Assembly: GCA_002343185.1 (NCBI GenBank)
Contig: DDRT01000020.1
Span: 225,326-289,325 of the forward strand
DNA length: 64,000 nt
Reading direction: 5' to 3'
Source of the DNA: Deltaproteobacteria bacterium UBA2409
GTDB taxonomy: Bacteria; Bdellovibrionota_C; UBA2361; DDRT01
The position numbers and the translations under genes were made by a program. Below the pieces are notes generated by a model. It was not told the origin of the DNA, ran no database searches, and was given only the letters and a program-made list of their open reading frames with translations. This document shows, piece by piece, positions 15,946 to 23,021 of the stretch (position 1 is its first letter; each line of letters opens with the position of its first letter).

Positions 15946-16915
15946 GGCTAAAAAGTTAATTGAACTAGAAAGGAAGAAAGGAAAGAAGATCGGTTTTACA
16001 TCCGGCGCATTCGATATTCTCCATTCTGGCCATGTCACATATCTAGAAGAAGCAAAAAAGAGGTGTGATTTTTTAGTAGTTGGGGTTAATTCTGACTCAT
16101 CAATAAAGAGGTACAAAGATCCTGATAGACCAATAAATTCTGAAAATGACAGATTAAAAGTTGTAAATTCACTAAGATCTGTTGATTACGCATTTATATT
16201 TGACGAGACAAATAACAATAAAAACATTGAAGAACTAAAGCCTGATTTTTATTTTAAAGCAGGAGACTATTCTAAAAGTGGCCTGTCTTCAGCACCATTA
16301 GTAGAATCTTATGGAGGTAAAGTTGAGCTACTTCCATTTCTTGAAGGAAGATCTACTACCGGTATAGTAGAGAAGATACTCTATGGAGGTAAAACAGAAG
16401 TAAAACTAGAGGCAGCACCAATTTTATTTTTAGATAGAGATGGCACATTGATTGAGCATATCGAATATCTACATGAGCCGGAGAGAGTAAAGATTATTGA
16501 TGGTGCTTTTGAAGCGGTGAAACGATTTCAGGATGTTGGATACAGAATAGCAATCGTAACTAATCAGGCAGGGATCGGTTTAGGGTATTTTAGCAAGGAA
16601 GATTTCTTTGCAACAAATCGTGTATTGTTCAAAAAGTGCAAAGAGATAGGCGTTAGAATATCAAAAATCTACTATTCCACATCAGGTGTTCCGCATCAGT
16701 GCAATTATTCAAAACCAAATCCAGATATGATTCTTAAAGGGCTACTTGAGCTAAATGGAATTAAAGAAAGGAGTATAATGGTTGGTGACTCACTTGTTGA
16801 TATTGAAGCAGGAAAAAATGCTGGATTAAAACGTATAGTTTGCGTGGGAGATAAGCGTTTTTCTGAACATAATGATGTTGAATATTTAGAAAGCTTAGCA
16901 GATTTAAATCCATGA
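15935..16915 (+). CDS. Fused heptose-1-phosphate nucleotidyltransferase (HldE C-domain-like) and GmhB-type HAD phosphatase
   Basis: This 326-residue protein joins two lipopolysaccharide-core heptose enzymes. Residues 1-150 form a cytidylyltransferase-fold domain with HSGH at 30-33 (GAFDILHSGHVTYLEEAK), as in the adenylyltransferase half of HldE/RfaE. Residues 163-326 form a HAD phosphatase with DRDGTL at 167-172, TNQAGIG and YSKPNPDMI, as in GmhB, the heptose bisphosphate phosphatase. The kinase half of HldE is absent here. Start is GTG with GGAGG seven bases upstream, overlapping gcvP. In the known pathway GmhB acts just before the nucleotidyltransferase, so the fusion links consecutive steps. 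Confidence 0.85.
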   Translation: MRDEAKKLIELERKKGKKIGFTSGAFDILHSGHVTYLEEAKKRCDFLVVGVNSDSSIKRYKDPDRPINSENDRLKVVNSLRSVDYAFIFDETNNNKNIEELKPDFYFKAGDYSKSGLSSAPLVESYGGKVELLPFLEGRSTTGIVEKILYGGKTEVKLEAAPILFLDRDGTLIEHIEYLHEPERVKIIDGAFEAVKRFQDVGYRIAIVTNQAGIGLGYFSKEDFFATNRVLFKKCKEIGVRISKIYYSTSGVPHQCNYSKPNPDMILKGLLELNGIKERSIMVGDSLVDIEAGKNAGLKRIVCVGDKRFSEHNDVEYLESLADLNP

Positions 16916-18384
16916 GAGCCTTAGCAATTGATATCGGTTCAAACGCAGTAAGAGCAGCAATAGGAGAGATGAACGGTGATGTGCTCTCTGTTTTAATTGA
17001 ACTTAGAGAATCAGTTAGATTAGGAGCAGATGTTTTTTCCGGTAGAATCGTAAAGGATGAAACTCTATCATTGCTGGTTTCTGCACTTAAGTCTTTTTTG
17101 GGAGCTGGAGAAAAATATAAAGTTAACTCTGTTAAAGCAGTTGGAACTAGTGCTCTAAGAGAAGCAGATAATCAATTAAAAGTAGTAGAGACCATAAAAT
17201 CAGTTTTAGGATTAGACATTGAAATAATCTCAGGAGAAGAGGAGGCCAGATTTATCGGTGAAGCTGTTAAGCACGCAGTTAATCTGAACGATAAAAGGGT
17301 TGCATTAATTGACATTGGGGGTGGTAGTACAGAGATCTCACTTCTTGATAACGGGGAAGTTATACTTTCTGAGAGTCTACCCTTAGGGTCGGTAAGGCTT
17401 CTTAGTGTAAAGCAAAAGCTTATACCTAAAGTTGTAAAGCAACACACTAAAAGTTTAATTTCTCGAATCCTTGATGTTCAAGATGGTAATCCAATTGATT
17501 TAATCATTGGATGTGGAGGAAACTGCGAAGCACTTTTGGATCTAAAGCAAAAGCTACTAAATCAAACATCTTCTGGGATTACATCCGATGAGATGAAAAG
17601 GATCTTTGATATTATATCCGATCTGCCTATTGATGAGAGAATTCAAAAATATGGATTAAGACCAGATAGAGCTGATGTGATCGTTCCAGCAACGTTGGTA
17701 TTAAGATCAATCTTGGATTCGCTCAAAGGAAAAGAACTAACGATCCCACGTGTTGGGTTAAGAAATGGCATTTTGTTGGAGGTGTTAAGGACAACAAGTA
17801 GTAGATCTGAAAGGCAGCTTATTAAGTTTGCTGAAGGGCTTGTTAGAAGATTTAAAGGAGATCTTAATCATGCAAGAACTGTCACAAAGTTTGCGTTACA
17901 GATCTATGACAGTATTCCTGGTAACAATAAGCAAGAAAAGCTATATCTAAGGTTAGCCTCTCTTTTGCATGATATAGGCTCAAGCATTAGCCCTGAAGGG
18001 CACCACAAGCATACTTACTATATTCTCCATCAAGTTCCCTTTGTGGGACTAACTAAAGATGAGAAAGAAATCGTTGCTCAGATAGCAAGATACCACAGAA
18101 AAGCGCATCCCTCTGTTAAGCATCCTCAATTTGTTGCTCTATCAAAGGAGTCACAGGAAATAGTAGCGAGATGTGCCAGTATTCTCAGAATTGCTGAGGC
18201 GCTCGATCAGGAGCATCTTCCAACCGCGCTATCTTTGAATGTTGAATCTAAGCAGGATTCGCTCCATCTTAAGCTAGGTGGTAATGACTGCGAGCTTGAA
18301 GCTTGGAAAGCACAGAAAAGAGCGGATCTTTTCGAAAAAATATACAAAACTAAGGTAGATGTTGAATGGTACAGGGAAAATTAA
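16912..18384 (+). CDS. Ppx/GppA family exopolyphosphatase or pppGpp phosphatase
   Basis: The 490-residue protein has the actin-like Ppx/GppA fold: phosphate loop AIDIGSNAVRAAIGEM, a second loop LIDIGGGSTEISLL and GTSALREADN. A C-terminal HD-type domain follows, with LLHDIGSSISPEGHHKHTYYIL. Such enzymes hydrolyse inorganic polyphosphate or (p)ppGpp 5'-phosphate; sequence alone does not decide which. It overlaps the preceding gene by 4 bp and the following kinase by 19 bp. Confidence 0.9.
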   Translation: MRALAIDIGSNAVRAAIGEMNGDVLSVLIELRESVRLGADVFSGRIVKDETLSLLVSALKSFLGAGEKYKVNSVKAVGTSALREADNQLKVVETIKSVLGLDIEIISGEEEARFIGEAVKHAVNLNDKRVALIDIGGGSTEISLLDNGEVILSESLPLGSVRLLSVKQKLIPKVVKQHTKSLISRILDVQDGNPIDLIIGCGGNCEALLDLKQKLLNQTSSGITSDEMKRIFDIISDLPIDERIQKYGLRPDRADVIVPATLVLRSILDSLKGKELTIPRVGLRNGILLEVLRTTSSRSERQLIKFAEGLVRRFKGDLNHARTVTKFALQIYDSIPGNNKQEKLYLRLASLLHDIGSSISPEGHHKHTYYILHQVPFVGLTKDEKEIVAQIARYHRKAHPSVKHPQFVALSKESQEIVARCASILRIAEALDQEHLPTALSLNVESKQDSLHLKLGGNDCELEAWKAQKRADLFEKIYKTKVDVEWYREN

Positions 18385-19022
18385 TAGCAGTTGAAGGGCT
18401 TGATGGCTCAGGTAAATCAACCCAAGTCGCTCTTTTAAAAAGGTGGCTCGAACGTGAAAACTATAGAGTATTTTTTACAGAGTGGAATTCATCATCTGTT
18501 GTAAAAAAAGTTACAAAGAAAGGTAAGGATCAAAAATCCTTAACACCAACTACATTTTCACTAATTCATGCTACCGATCTTTGCGATAGATTTGAAAAGC
18601 AGATCTTACCCTTACTTCATGCTGGGTACATTGTTTTATGTGATAGATATAAATATACCGCTTTTGCCCGGGATGCTGTTCGTGGATGTGACCGAGAGTG
18701 GCTGCGAAATGTATATTCCTTTGCTCCAAAGCCTGATATTACCTTTTATTTTGAAACCCCTCTAACTGTTGCTTTAGACAGAATTCTTTCAGGAAGACCA
18801 CAGCTCAAATTTCATGAGGCAGGAATGGATCTTGAGCTTTCAGAGGACATTGAAGAAAGCTTTAAGAAATTCCAAGGAATGATATACAAAGAATATAAGA
18901 AGATGAAAGATGAATTTGTAGTTATTAATGCAACTAAGCCACCTGAAGAACAACAAAGGCTTGTACGTTCAGTGGTTGAATCAAAGATTGATCTTAAGCG
19001 ATTTAAAAAGAAGCGTGTATGA
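18366..19022 (+). CDS. tmk: Thymidylate kinase
   Basis: This 218-residue protein phosphorylates dTMP to dTDP. The P-loop GLDGSGKST is intact at residues 11-19, the DRYKYTAFARD segment matches the Tmk DR motif, and the hydrophobic ILPLLHAGYIVLCDRY stretch is typical. It begins inside the end of the ppx/gppA-like gene and overlaps the next kinase-like gene by 4 bp. The lid region is atypical (GRPQLKFHEAGMD), so the substrate range may differ from classical Tmk. Of the tandem pair this is the likelier active enzyme. Confidence 0.82.
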   Translation: MVQGKLIAVEGLDGSGKSTQVALLKRWLERENYRVFFTEWNSSSVVKKVTKKGKDQKSLTPTTFSLIHATDLCDRFEKQILPLLHAGYIVLCDRYKYTAFARDAVRGCDREWLRNVYSFAPKPDITFYFETPLTVALDRILSGRPQLKFHEAGMDLELSEDIEESFKKFQGMIYKEYKKMKDEFVVINATKPPEEQQRLVRSVVESKIDLKRFKKKRV

Positions 19023-19699
19023 GAAAGTGGTTTGGAAAAGGTCTACCAAAACAGAGTCTAAAGAATCTACCTGGTAAATTCATTGTAGTAGAGGGACAAG
19101 ATGGTGCGGGTCGAACTACTCATGTAAGTAGACTACGAGCCTGGTTCGAGAATAAAGGGTTTGCAACTGCTGAAATAGGCCTACGAAGATCTGACTTAGC
19201 TGGAAAAGAGCTTTCAGAGGCTATGAGCACTCATTCATTAACTCCACTCACGATGTCTCTGTTTTATGCTACGGACTTAGCTGATCAGATTGAGAATGTT
19301 CTCCTTCCATCATTACGAGCAGGATTTGTTGTAATAGCAGATCGATATATCTACTCAATAATTGCAAGGGCAATAGTAAGAGGACAATCAATGGAATGGA
19401 TCAATGATCTTTTTGGATTTGCTTTAAAGCCTGATGCTGCTGTTTTTCTTAAAGCTTCCCCTCAAACTTTAGCATCAAGGTCATTTTTTAAAGGTGGAAC
19501 ATTGAGCTTCTGGGAGTCAGGACAGGACATTGAAGGTGGGGGAGATATTTATCTTAGATTCATAAGATATCAAACAAAACTTGCAAAAGTTTTCGATCAG
19601 GTAATTAAGGATCATAAAATAACAGTAGTTAATGCTGAAGGTTCCGAAGATGCTGTTCAAGCTACACTAGAAGAAAGGGTGAGTGAGTTACTGTTTTAG
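19019..19699 (+). CDS. Thymidylate kinase-like paralogue with altered P-loop
   Basis: The 226-residue protein is a tandem paralogue of the preceding kinase, sharing SLTPLTMSLFYATDLADQ, the ILPSLRAG-like helix and the ADRYIYSIIARAIVRG motif. Its P-loop reads GQDGAGRTT (residues 26-34), with arginine at position 32 in place of the nearly invariant lysine that contacts ATP phosphates. This may mean lost or altered catalysis, a regulatory partner of the first kinase, or a tolerated change. A basic N-terminal extension of about 18 residues precedes the domain. It is convergent with cysS, 38 bp away. Confidence 0.8.
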   Translation: MRKWFGKGLPKQSLKNLPGKFIVVEGQDGAGRTTHVSRLRAWFENKGFATAEIGLRRSDLAGKELSEAMSTHSLTPLTMSLFYATDLADQIENVLLPSLRAGFVVIADRYIYSIIARAIVRGQSMEWINDLFGFALKPDAAVFLKASPQTLASRSFFKGGTLSFWESGQDIEGGGDIYLRFIRYQTKLAKVFDQVIKDHKITVVNAEGSEDAVQATLEERVSELLF

Positions 19700-19737
19700 G
19701 TAATCGGCGGTTTGACCCCCAAAAGCTAGTTTTTATT

Positions 19738-21117
19738 TTAAATAGATTTATGAACCTTCTGCCCACCCTTACTATCTTCTACGATAAATCCAAGCTTTTG
19801 AATCTCATCTCTTAATCTATCACTTTCAGCCCAGTTTTTATTGTCTCGTGCACTTTGTCTTTGAGTTAAGAGTGCCTGAACACTTTCAGGAATTATCTCC
19901 TCATTAAACCAGCTATCTACACTTAGCCCTAAAACTAAGTCAGCGGCTTTTAATGCTCCAAGCCTCAGCTCTGGCTGATATCTCTCATCTTCTAAAATCT
20001 GCCTTAGCTTCGCTAAAGCTAAAGGGGTATTTAAGTCTGCTCCGATAGCAGCATTAAACTCTTTAAGAATTTTATGTTCAGGTGAGACTTCAAGAGTTGA
20101 TCTGCCTAGGGATCTAGCCTTTGATCTTAAAGAATTTCTACTAGCCTTTGCTCCTTCCATCGCCTCTAGACTAAAGTTGAGCTGGCTTCTGTAGTGAGAA
20201 CCCAAAACAAGAAATCGATAATCAAGTGGATCAAAACCTTCTAAGTCAGAAAGTACAATAAATCCACCTTTTGATTTAGACATCTTTTCTTTATTCAAAA
20301 GTATAAACTCAGAGTGCATCCAGAAGTTTACCCATTTTTTGCCTATTGCACCTTCTGATTGAGCAATTTCGTTGGTGTGATGTACTGGTATGTGATCAAT
20401 TCCTCCACAGTGAATATCAAACTGCTCTCCAAGATATTTTATTGCCATTGCACTACATTCGATATGCCATCCTGGATAGCCAACTCCCCAAGGGGAGTCC
20501 CATTGAAGTTCTTGGTTTTCAAATTTCGATTTTGTAAACCACAAAACAAAATCAGCTGGAAAACGCTTGTTAGAATCAATTTCAATTCTTGCCCCGGCTC
20601 TTAGTTTTTCAAGATCAAGCAATGCTAATTTCCCATACTCTGGAAACTTTGAAACATCAAAGTAGACGTTTCCACCTGAAAGGTAGGTTAAGCCTTTCGA
20701 TTCAAGTCGTTTAATTAGTTCGATCATCTCTGTAATGTGATCGGTAGCCTTACAGACTATATCTGGTTTTAAAATGTTAAGAGCTTCACAATCTTTAAAG
20801 AATGCATGAGTGTAGTACTCAGCTATCTCATATGATTTTTTCTTCTCCCGCTTCATGGCGAGTGACATTTTGTCCTCGCCTTCATCAGCGTCAGAAACTA
20901 AATGACCAACATCAGTGATGTTCATTACATGAGTCACTTTGTAGTTAAAGTATCGTAATGTTCTTACAAGTATATCTTCAAAGATGTAAGTCTTTAGATT
21001 TCCAATGTGCTGATAGTTGTAAACAGTAGGGCCACAGCAGTATATCTTTACTTTACCTTGCTCGATTGGATTAAACTGCTCTACAGTTCTTGTAAGGGTA
21101 TTAAATAGAGTTACCAC
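19738..21117 (-). CDS. cysS: Cysteinyl-tRNA synthetase
   Basis: CysRS (459 residues) charges tRNA-Cys. Class I motifs are clear: CCGPTVYNYQHIGNLKTYIFEDIL with HIGN and the first zinc cysteine, GWHIECSAMAIKYLG and HCGGIDHIPVHHTNEIAQSE for the other zinc ligands, and KMSKSKGG. The anticodon-binding helical domain follows and length is normal. The start is GTG directly after the stop of the sulfatase-like gene, suggesting cotranscription. Confidence 0.96.
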   Translation of the reverse strand: MVTLFNTLTRTVEQFNPIEQGKVKIYCCGPTVYNYQHIGNLKTYIFEDILVRTLRYFNYKVTHVMNITDVGHLVSDADEGEDKMSLAMKREKKKSYEIAEYYTHAFFKDCEALNILKPDIVCKATDHITEMIELIKRLESKGLTYLSGGNVYFDVSKFPEYGKLALLDLEKLRAGARIEIDSNKRFPADFVLWFTKSKFENQELQWDSPWGVGYPGWHIECSAMAIKYLGEQFDIHCGGIDHIPVHHTNEIAQSEGAIGKKWVNFWMHSEFILLNKEKMSKSKGGFIVLSDLEGFDPLDYRFLVLGSHYRSQLNFSLEAMEGAKASRNSLRSKARSLGRSTLEVSPEHKILKEFNAAIGADLNTPLALAKLRQILEDERYQPELRLGALKAADLVLGLSVDSWFNEEIIPESVQALLTQRQSARDNKNWAESDRLRDEIQKLGFIVEDSKGGQKVHKSI

Positions 21118-22386
21118 CTACATAACATATCCGAGAGTTTTCAACCTCTCAATATGGGCTTCATCGAGAATCATCTCTCCCTCTTCGCTAGTCAGGATCT
21201 GAAGCCCCTTTATATACGATCTCATAAACTGGACAGCCCAATCATCTGACTCAAGAAATGACGGGTTTTGTTGTTTGGGATCATTCTGCCAGTTGAAAGC
21301 CTTTATCTTCTTCTCCTTATCGACTCGCTCTATTAGCTGAGTATCCTGAATCAGAATACTTCTATAATTTGCTCGTCTTTTAAGTTCTTGAATAAAGAGG
21401 AGCTCACTGTAGGCTGACCTCACCCCTGAATCATTGCCTTTAAGGAGTGGAACTAAAGATCTTCCAGACCACCTTGAATCAGGGGTCTCTCCAAACATTT
21501 CAGATAACGTCGGCATTACGTCAACCAAACTTACTGGCTCATTAATTCTTGTTTGATCTTTTTTGCTAGGGAATCTGATAAAGAATGGAATATGAGTCTC
21601 TGCTCGATGTAGAGTTCTTCCATGACCTCGTTTCCCATGCTCCCAAAATTGCTCGCCATGATCTGATGTAATAATAAAGACAGCATTTTTAAGCCTTGGG
21701 AATTTGTCGACTAAGTCTTTAAAATGATGATCTACAAACTCAATCTCGCTTTTATATCTCTGAACCGTATCATCCTTCTTATCTTTTCCAGGAACATACC
21801 AAGGGTCTCTTCTATGATAAGGACCATGTGGATCCATATATTGGATATAAAGAAAAAGAGGCTTCTTTTTATCAATACTATTAAGTGCTTCTAGGAGGTG
21901 TTTGTTTAGTACAGGAGCAGTTTTGTAGGAAAAAGTGACTAAAGAGTCGAACCCTCGATCAAATCCGAATTCTTTTCCAATATTCTGATTATCTGATCCT
22001 CCAATTGTTGAATATCCACGCTCTTTGAAAAGTTCAGGAAGAGTTTTAAGTGAGCTTGGAATTTTATTATATTTAAAAATACCTCTGTTTTTTTCGAGAC
22101 GTTTAGTCACTACAAAGCCAGTCAAAATACCGTGCTGAGATGGAAAGACCCCCGTAAAGAGTGATGCAGTTGACGGAGCAGTCCAAGAACTTGGAGCTAG
22201 CGCCCTCTCAAAAACATAACTTTGTTTAGCAAGTTCCTGAAGGAAAGGTGTTTTTACATCAGGGGAGCCATAGATCGGTAAGAAATCAGCTCTTAGGGTA
22301 TCAAATACAACAAAAACAACGTCTTTGCCCTTGATGGTTTCCCGTGAACAACCTAGAAAAAAAAGAAGAACCAGAAAATACTTCAT
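21118..22386 (-). CDS. Sulfatase/alkaline-phosphatase-superfamily lipoprotein
   Basis: The protein starts with a lipoprotein signal (MKYFLVLLFFLGCS, lipobox LFLGC), so it should be anchored in the envelope and face the periplasm. The body is a sulfatase-type hydrolase: VVFVVFDTLRADFLPIYG supplies metal ligands, SWTAPSTASLFTGVFPSQHG occupies the nucleophile region, and FIITSDHGEQFWEHGKRGHG supplies the second metal site. The classical Cys/Ser-x-Pro-x-Arg formylglycine motif is not present; threonine sits at the nucleophile position. That fits phosphatase or phosphotransferase members more than true sulfatases, and the substrate is unknown. I prefer the ATG at 22386 to the TTG three codons earlier. 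Confidence 0.8.
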   Translation of the reverse strand: MKYFLVLLFFLGCSRETIKGKDVVFVVFDTLRADFLPIYGSPDVKTPFLQELAKQSYVFERALAPSSWTAPSTASLFTGVFPSQHGILTGFVVTKRLEKNRGIFKYNKIPSSLKTLPELFKERGYSTIGGSDNQNIGKEFGFDRGFDSLVTFSYKTAPVLNKHLLEALNSIDKKKPLFLYIQYMDPHGPYHRRDPWYVPGKDKKDDTVQRYKSEIEFVDHHFKDLVDKFPRLKNAVFIITSDHGEQFWEHGKRGHGRTLHRAETHIPFFIRFPSKKDQTRINEPVSLVDVMPTLSEMFGETPDSRWSGRSLVPLLKGNDSGVRSAYSELLFIQELKRRANYRSILIQDTQLIERVDKEKKIKAFNWQNDPKQQNPSFLESDDWAVQFMRSYIKGLQILTSEEGEMILDEAHIERLKTLGYVM

Positions 22387-22400
22387 AAAAAACAATTCTA

Positions 22401-22478
22401 ACTCGCGCCGGGAAGGATGCCTCGACCTTCGGTCTTCGGCATCTAAGATTCCCCTGTTGTTTGGTTCGAATCCTTCCC
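22401..22478. repeat. Eroded tRNA-Arg 3'-end fragments (direct and inverted)
   Basis: Positions 22401-22418 copy the last 18 positions around the tRNA-Arg 3' end (22506-22523), and the similarity continues to about 22427 with a 5-base deletion. Positions 22463-22478 are the same T-arm in inverted orientation. Together they form an imperfect hairpin (GGGAAGGAT with ATCCTTCCC) beside the intact gene. Confidence 0.75.
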
Positions 22479-22508
22479 TTGAAGGTCTACGAGTCCAAAC
22501 ATTCTACT

Positions 22509-22582
22509 CGCGCCGGGAAGGATTCGAACCCTCGACCCTCTGATCCGAAGTCAGATGCTCTATCCAGCTGAGCTACCGACGC
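22509..22582 (-). tRNA. tRNA-Arg (anticodon TCG)
   Basis: The 74-nt cloverleaf folds cleanly: acceptor GCGTCGG pairs with CCGGCGC, discriminator G; D stem GCTC/GAGC; anticodon stem TCTGA/TCAGA with loop CTTCGGA giving anticodon TCG; T arm GAGGG-TTCGAAT-CCTTC. One G-U pair lies in the acceptor stem. CCA is not encoded. It reads CGN arginine codons. Partial copies of both its ends lie on either side. Confidence 0.95.
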
Positions 22583-22604
22583 ATATTTAGAACCACAATC
22601 ATTT

Positions 22605-22673
22605 GAGCTCAGCTGGATAGTGTGTCACCGGAGGTGACACAAAACAACAGGGCAGCTGAGCTACCGACGCATA
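22605..22673. repeat. Eroded tRNA-Arg 5'-end fragments enclosing a perfect hairpin
   Basis: Positions 22605-22619 are an inverted copy of the tRNA-Arg D-arm, and 22653-22673 are a direct copy of its 5' acceptor and D-arm (matching 22566-22586). Between them lies a perfect 8-bp hairpin (GTGTCACC, loop GGA, GGTGACAC, 22622-22640) and AAACAACAGGG, whose reverse complement recurs at 22452-22462 on the other side of the tRNA. Confidence 0.75.
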
Positions 22674-22685
22674 AAAAATTTATCA

Positions 22686-22819
22686 ACTTGGGGGTCAGGC
22701 CGGGAGGCCTGACCAGACATGTGCGTGCATTTGCCTGGTCAGGCCTACCGGCCTGACCCCCGTTTTATTTCTTCGTCTGCTGGCGCAGACGACAGACCCT
22801 CCCGGCCTGACCCCCAAGT
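22686..22819. mobile_element. MITE-like 134-bp element with 22-bp perfect terminal inverted repeats
   Basis: The element begins with ACTTGGGGGTCAGGCC and ends with its exact reverse complement, with pairing extending over 22 bp. Inside are further GGTCAGGCC/GGCCTGACC pairs and a hairpin CTTCGTCTGC...GCAGACGACAGA at 22771-22796. It contains no open frame. Relatives occur at 27332-27509, 34532-34569, 43056-43104 and, degenerately, 63929-63977. No target-site duplication was established. Confidence 0.7.
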
Positions 22820-22897
22820 AAAAAAATAATACATAAAATCACGGATTAGATCGAATCTTGACTTTATTCTCCAATAGAAGTTACGTTGCCCGATATA

Positions 22898-22972
22898 CCT
22901 CGGGGGTGGCGCTAGGCGTCTGAGATCAAACCCATCGAACCTGAACTAGTTAGTACTAGCGTAGGAAAGAGG
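22898..22972 (+). promoter_or_regulatory. TPP (THI-box) riboswitch
   Basis: Hallmarks of the thiamine pyrophosphate aptamer occur in order: CGGGGGTG near the 5' side, CTGAGAT at 22920-22926, ACCC, GAACCTGA at 22937-22944, and GCGTAGGAA at 22959-22967. Flanking CCTC and GAGG can close stem P1. Downstream, ACCCC (22995-22999) can pair with GGGGT (23016-23020), which includes the ribosome-binding purines of the receptor gene. Control is therefore probably at translation initiation, shutting the gene off when TPP is plentiful; that mechanism is inference. Confidence 0.93.
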
Positions 22973-23021
22973 CAGTCAGAGCATTCATATGCTGACCCCG
23001 GTAGGTGTTATTAGAGGGGTT

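Noticed and set aside
22325..22543. 72-residue plus-strand frame across the sulfatase start and tRNA region
   Set aside because: It runs through tRNA fragments and the antisense of the lipoprotein signal; no ribosome site or family.
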